Origin: Paramecium sonneborni
Taxonomy: Eukaryota; Ciliophora; Oligohymenophorea; Peniculida; Parameciidae
NCBI GenBank assembly: GCA_905182985.1
Contig: CAJJDN010000042.1
Coordinates: forward strand, 92,337 to 156,336
DNA: 64,000 nucleotides
Reading direction: 5' to 3'
Below the pieces are notes generated by a model, which searched no databases, was not told where the DNA came from, and was given only the letters and a program-made list of their open reading frames with translations. Both the position numbers and the translations under genes were made by a program. Shown piece by piece: positions 61,471 through 64,000 of the stretch (position 1 is the stretch's first letter; each line of letters begins with the position of its first letter).

Positions 61471-63537
61471 ATGATGAAAACAATCCTTCTAGTTATCTGC
61501 TTGGCTTCAATAATTCATTGTACAATTGTACATGAAAACTTGGAAGAAATAAAGATATAAGTAGATGCATCTATAAAATAAGCTGAATAAATAGCTGAAG
61601 ATGTTCAAAAAAGAATCTAATAAGATTCAATTGAATCAGAAATCTAATAAGACAATAATAATGAAGAAAGAGAAATTATTAATAATTAAGAAGAAGTAAA
61701 TGATGCAAAAAATGAGAGCCAATCAGAAATTCAGAAATAGGAAGAAATTAATTAAGATATCAATTAGTCATAATCAACAGAAAATTAAGATACTGATATC
61801 ACTTAAGGTGAATCAATCTAAGAGGTTGATACTAATTAAAATCTTGATTAATAAAGTGAATCATAGGAAAGTTAAACTTTACATAATGACAATGAAAATT
61901 AATAAGAAAACGAACTCTGTACATTAGAAAATAAGTAAAATTGTGAATAAGAGAATAATTCAAATAATTCTGAGGAGAGTCAATAAGAGTAAAATTTGAA
62001 TGAAGATTTATAAGCAGAAATAGATTTGAATTTAAATTAAATTCCAATAAATGATTCATAAAAAGAATAGAATCAAGAATAAATTTAAAATAATTAAATT
62101 AATAATGAATTAAATCAAGAAGACTCTAACTAATAAGAATAAGTATAAAATGATTTTAACCCTGATTTATAATTTGAAGTGACATAAGATGAATAGGATG
62201 TTTAAAAGAGTTAATTGAATAATGAGTAAGAATAAGAGGAAGTATAGACACTTGAGTAAACTTAACAACATGACTCTTCTGATCATAATAATGAACATTC
62301 ACATGATGATAATGAACATACACATTCACATGATGATAATGAACATACACATACACATGATGAACATTCACATGATCATCAAGAAAATACAAAAGAAACT
62401 ACCCATGAACATCATGAAGATTAACATGAAAATACAAATGATCAACATTCACATGATCATCATCATTCACATGATCATCATCATCATTCACATGATCATT
62501 AACATGAACACACACATCATTATCAATAATATAAATAATAAGAATAAACAAGTTAAGATAAAACTATATAAGATGGATGGAATGTTTAACTAAATTATAT
62601 TCCAGATTATTAACAACTCAAGCATAAATTAATTAATTTTTTACATTAATTACCAAAATTATTAGAAAAATAACTTCCTAATTCAAAGCAAGATTAAGTA
62701 AATTATAGTGTAGTAATTGTTTCATTCCCTTCATTACCAATATTTTTATTGCTTTTAATTGTAATAATAATATATAATAAAATAGACTGTTGGTATAAGA
62801 AATAGAGGAACAGCCATTTAATATATGATTGCATTTTCATTTGGAACAATGTTAGGAGATGTGTTTTTCCATATGCTACCATAAATATTAGGAACTCATT
62901 CTCATGATTAACATGAACATGATCATCATCATCATGATAATCATGAAAATCCTTAACTTTGTTTAGTTTTGGGAGGAGTCTTATTATTTATGTTTATTGA
63001 TTTGTTTATTATTAAATTAAAGAACTTGAAAGGAAAAAAAGATGAATCCCATGATCATCATGAACACAATAACTCAGCAATTATATTTTTATTTGGAGAT
63101 TTTCTTCATAATTTTACAGATGGTATTGCATTAGCAGCAACTTATTCTATAAGTTTAGTTTCTGGTATTACAACTACAATAGCTATTTTTATGCATGAGA
63201 TTCCTCATGAAGTTGGTGATTTTGCCTATTTACTTAAATAAGGTAAATGTGTATTTGTCATCCTTTTCACACAAATTTTAACATCATTAGGATGTTTAGC
63301 AGGAGGATATGTTGGTAATTTATCATAATAAATTTAGGATTACATTTTGCATAAACTTATTAATAAGAATTATTGTGTTTAACCTGTGGAAGTTTCATCT
63401 ATGTTGCTTTAGTTAATATTTTACCAGAATTGAAATAATCATTCTCATATAGACCAAAATTGGAAAGATTGATTATGAATCTTCTTTCTGTTGCCTTAGG
63501 TTTATATCTAATGAAGCTAGTAGGTTAATTAGAATGA
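61471..63537 (+). CDS. ZIP zinc transporter, KE4/SLC39A7-type, with His-rich loop (672 aa)
   Basis: [20 protein letters not shown] is a signal peptide. Residues ~25-260 are extremely Gln/Glu/Asn-rich, then a His-rich tract (62269-62520). Transmembrane segments follow: [17 protein letters not shown] joined across intron 62761-62785 to [20 protein letters not shown] and [16 protein letters not shown], then [15 protein letters not shown]. The metal-site helices [13 protein letters not shown] and [17 protein letters not shown] carry the conserved HNxxDG and HExPHExGD motifs of the LIV-1/ZIP7 group, which moves Zn2+ into the cytosol from ER/Golgi or outside. A second His cluster ([14 protein letters not shown]) lies between TM segments. 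Intron 63315-63337; the end LMKLVGQLE-TGA matches the family's closing helix. Confidence 0.92.
62269..62520 (+). repeat. His-rich repeat tract in the ZIP transporter
   Basis: About 84 codons of imperfect repeats built on CAT-TCA-CAT-GAT and CAT-GAT-CAT units, reading [17 protein letters not shown] and similar, ~40 percent His with Asp/Glu. Such loops bind or sense zinc in LIV-1-type ZIPs. The near-identical DNA units suggest expansion by slippage. Confidence 0.9.
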
Positions 63538-64000
63538 TTTGTAAAGTATAAATATTAAAATCAAAAATGTTTTCATTAATTATATATATACCATGGTTTC
63601 TCTACTCTAAATAAATTATAATTGCAGTAAAATTTCCTATCAATTAATATATTGAATTTTTAATACATTTTTCAAAATGAAACCTAATTTAAAAAAAAAA
63701 TTTGGATTACAATTATTTGATTATTTTTTTTTTTTTTAAATAAATAAAAATTTTACATAGAACAATCTAAAAAAAATACTATTTAACTTAAATGTTTATT
63801 TTATGTAGTTATATTGTTTAATCCTTAGTTGTTATATTATATTAATTTATAAAAATACAAAGAATATTAATAAAAACATAATCTTTACAATAAATAAATA
63901 GTGGTGGAGATATTTAATTGATTCTACTTTCTTTATTGATATTGGAATATAAAATGTTTATTAAAAAAATTATTATAATTTTAATATTATCATTTAATAT
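63538..64000. other. AT-rich region downstream of the ZIP gene
   Basis: About 460 bp with homopolymer A/T runs; no coding frame or RNA gene is supported up to the window edge. Confidence 0.5.

Noticed and set aside
62156..62392. Minus-strand His/Val/Tyr-rich frame ([11 protein letters not shown])
   Set aside because: Reverse complement of the His-rich repeat of the ZIP transporter.

Overview
The window is macronuclear-type genomic DNA of a Paramecium-like ciliate. Long, conserved proteins can be read on both strands only if TAA and TAG encode glutamine and TGA is the sole stop (ciliate code). Introns are tiny (about 20-34 nt, nearly all starting GTA), intergenic gaps are short, and the DNA is very AT-rich. 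Ribosomal protein uL11 (RPL12), ATP-type PEP carboxykinase, a HECT E3 C-lobe, anoctamin, phospholipid scramblase, TGS1, INTS6, a Tctex1 dynein light chain and a ZIP transporter all read cleanly this way. A standard-code ORF scan mostly returns shadows here, so models were built by hand translation. Exon junctions are best supported where the protein is conserved.

Layout: 1-4.7 kb holds the end of a pseudokinase-like gene (+) and two unknown minus-strand genes. 4.8-10.1 kb holds three plus-strand genes: INTS6-like, FG nucleoporin and a helical-repeat protein. 10.4-13.8 kb holds a ciliate-type membrane protein, partly duplicated around an N. 13.9-18.4 kb holds coiled-coil or low-complexity unknowns. 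18.4-30.9 kb is one giant minus-strand HUWE1/TOM1-type HECT ubiquitin ligase, also interrupted by an N-flanked duplication. 31.2-34.6 kb holds a DUSP-domain protein and a Cys-rich membrane protein (-). 35.3-43.2 kb holds a Ser/Thr kinase with a polyQ tail (+), PEPCK (-), a scramblase (+), a small unknown (-) and a CTD-type phosphatase (+). 45.2-50.7 kb holds an ankyrin protein with a third N-flanked duplication, an EGF/TM/RING ligase, RPL12, a transposase-derived HTH protein (-) and Tctex1. 50.9-56.2 kb holds a second pseudokinase and an anoctamin. 56.3-63.5 kb holds TGS1 and a run of small genes, a NEK kinase, a HYPK-like UBA protein and a His-rich ZIP zinc transporter.

The genes are a mixed housekeeping and signalling set with no operon logic: RNA processing (INTS6, TGS1), translation (RPL12, HYPK-like), the ubiquitin system (HECT, RING, DUSP), membrane lipid, ion and metal handling (scramblase, anoctamin, ZIP) and kinases/phosphatases.

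The two main cautions or discoveries are these. (1) Three exact 1.06-1.16 kb direct duplications each straddle a single N. They are almost certainly unmerged contig ends, and they break the frames of three genes. (2) Splicing appears unusually permissive at the 3' site: beside TAG and CAG, at least seventeen introns end in AAG and four in GAG, several fixed by protein conservation. No rRNA, tRNA, CRISPR array or complete transposon was recognised.
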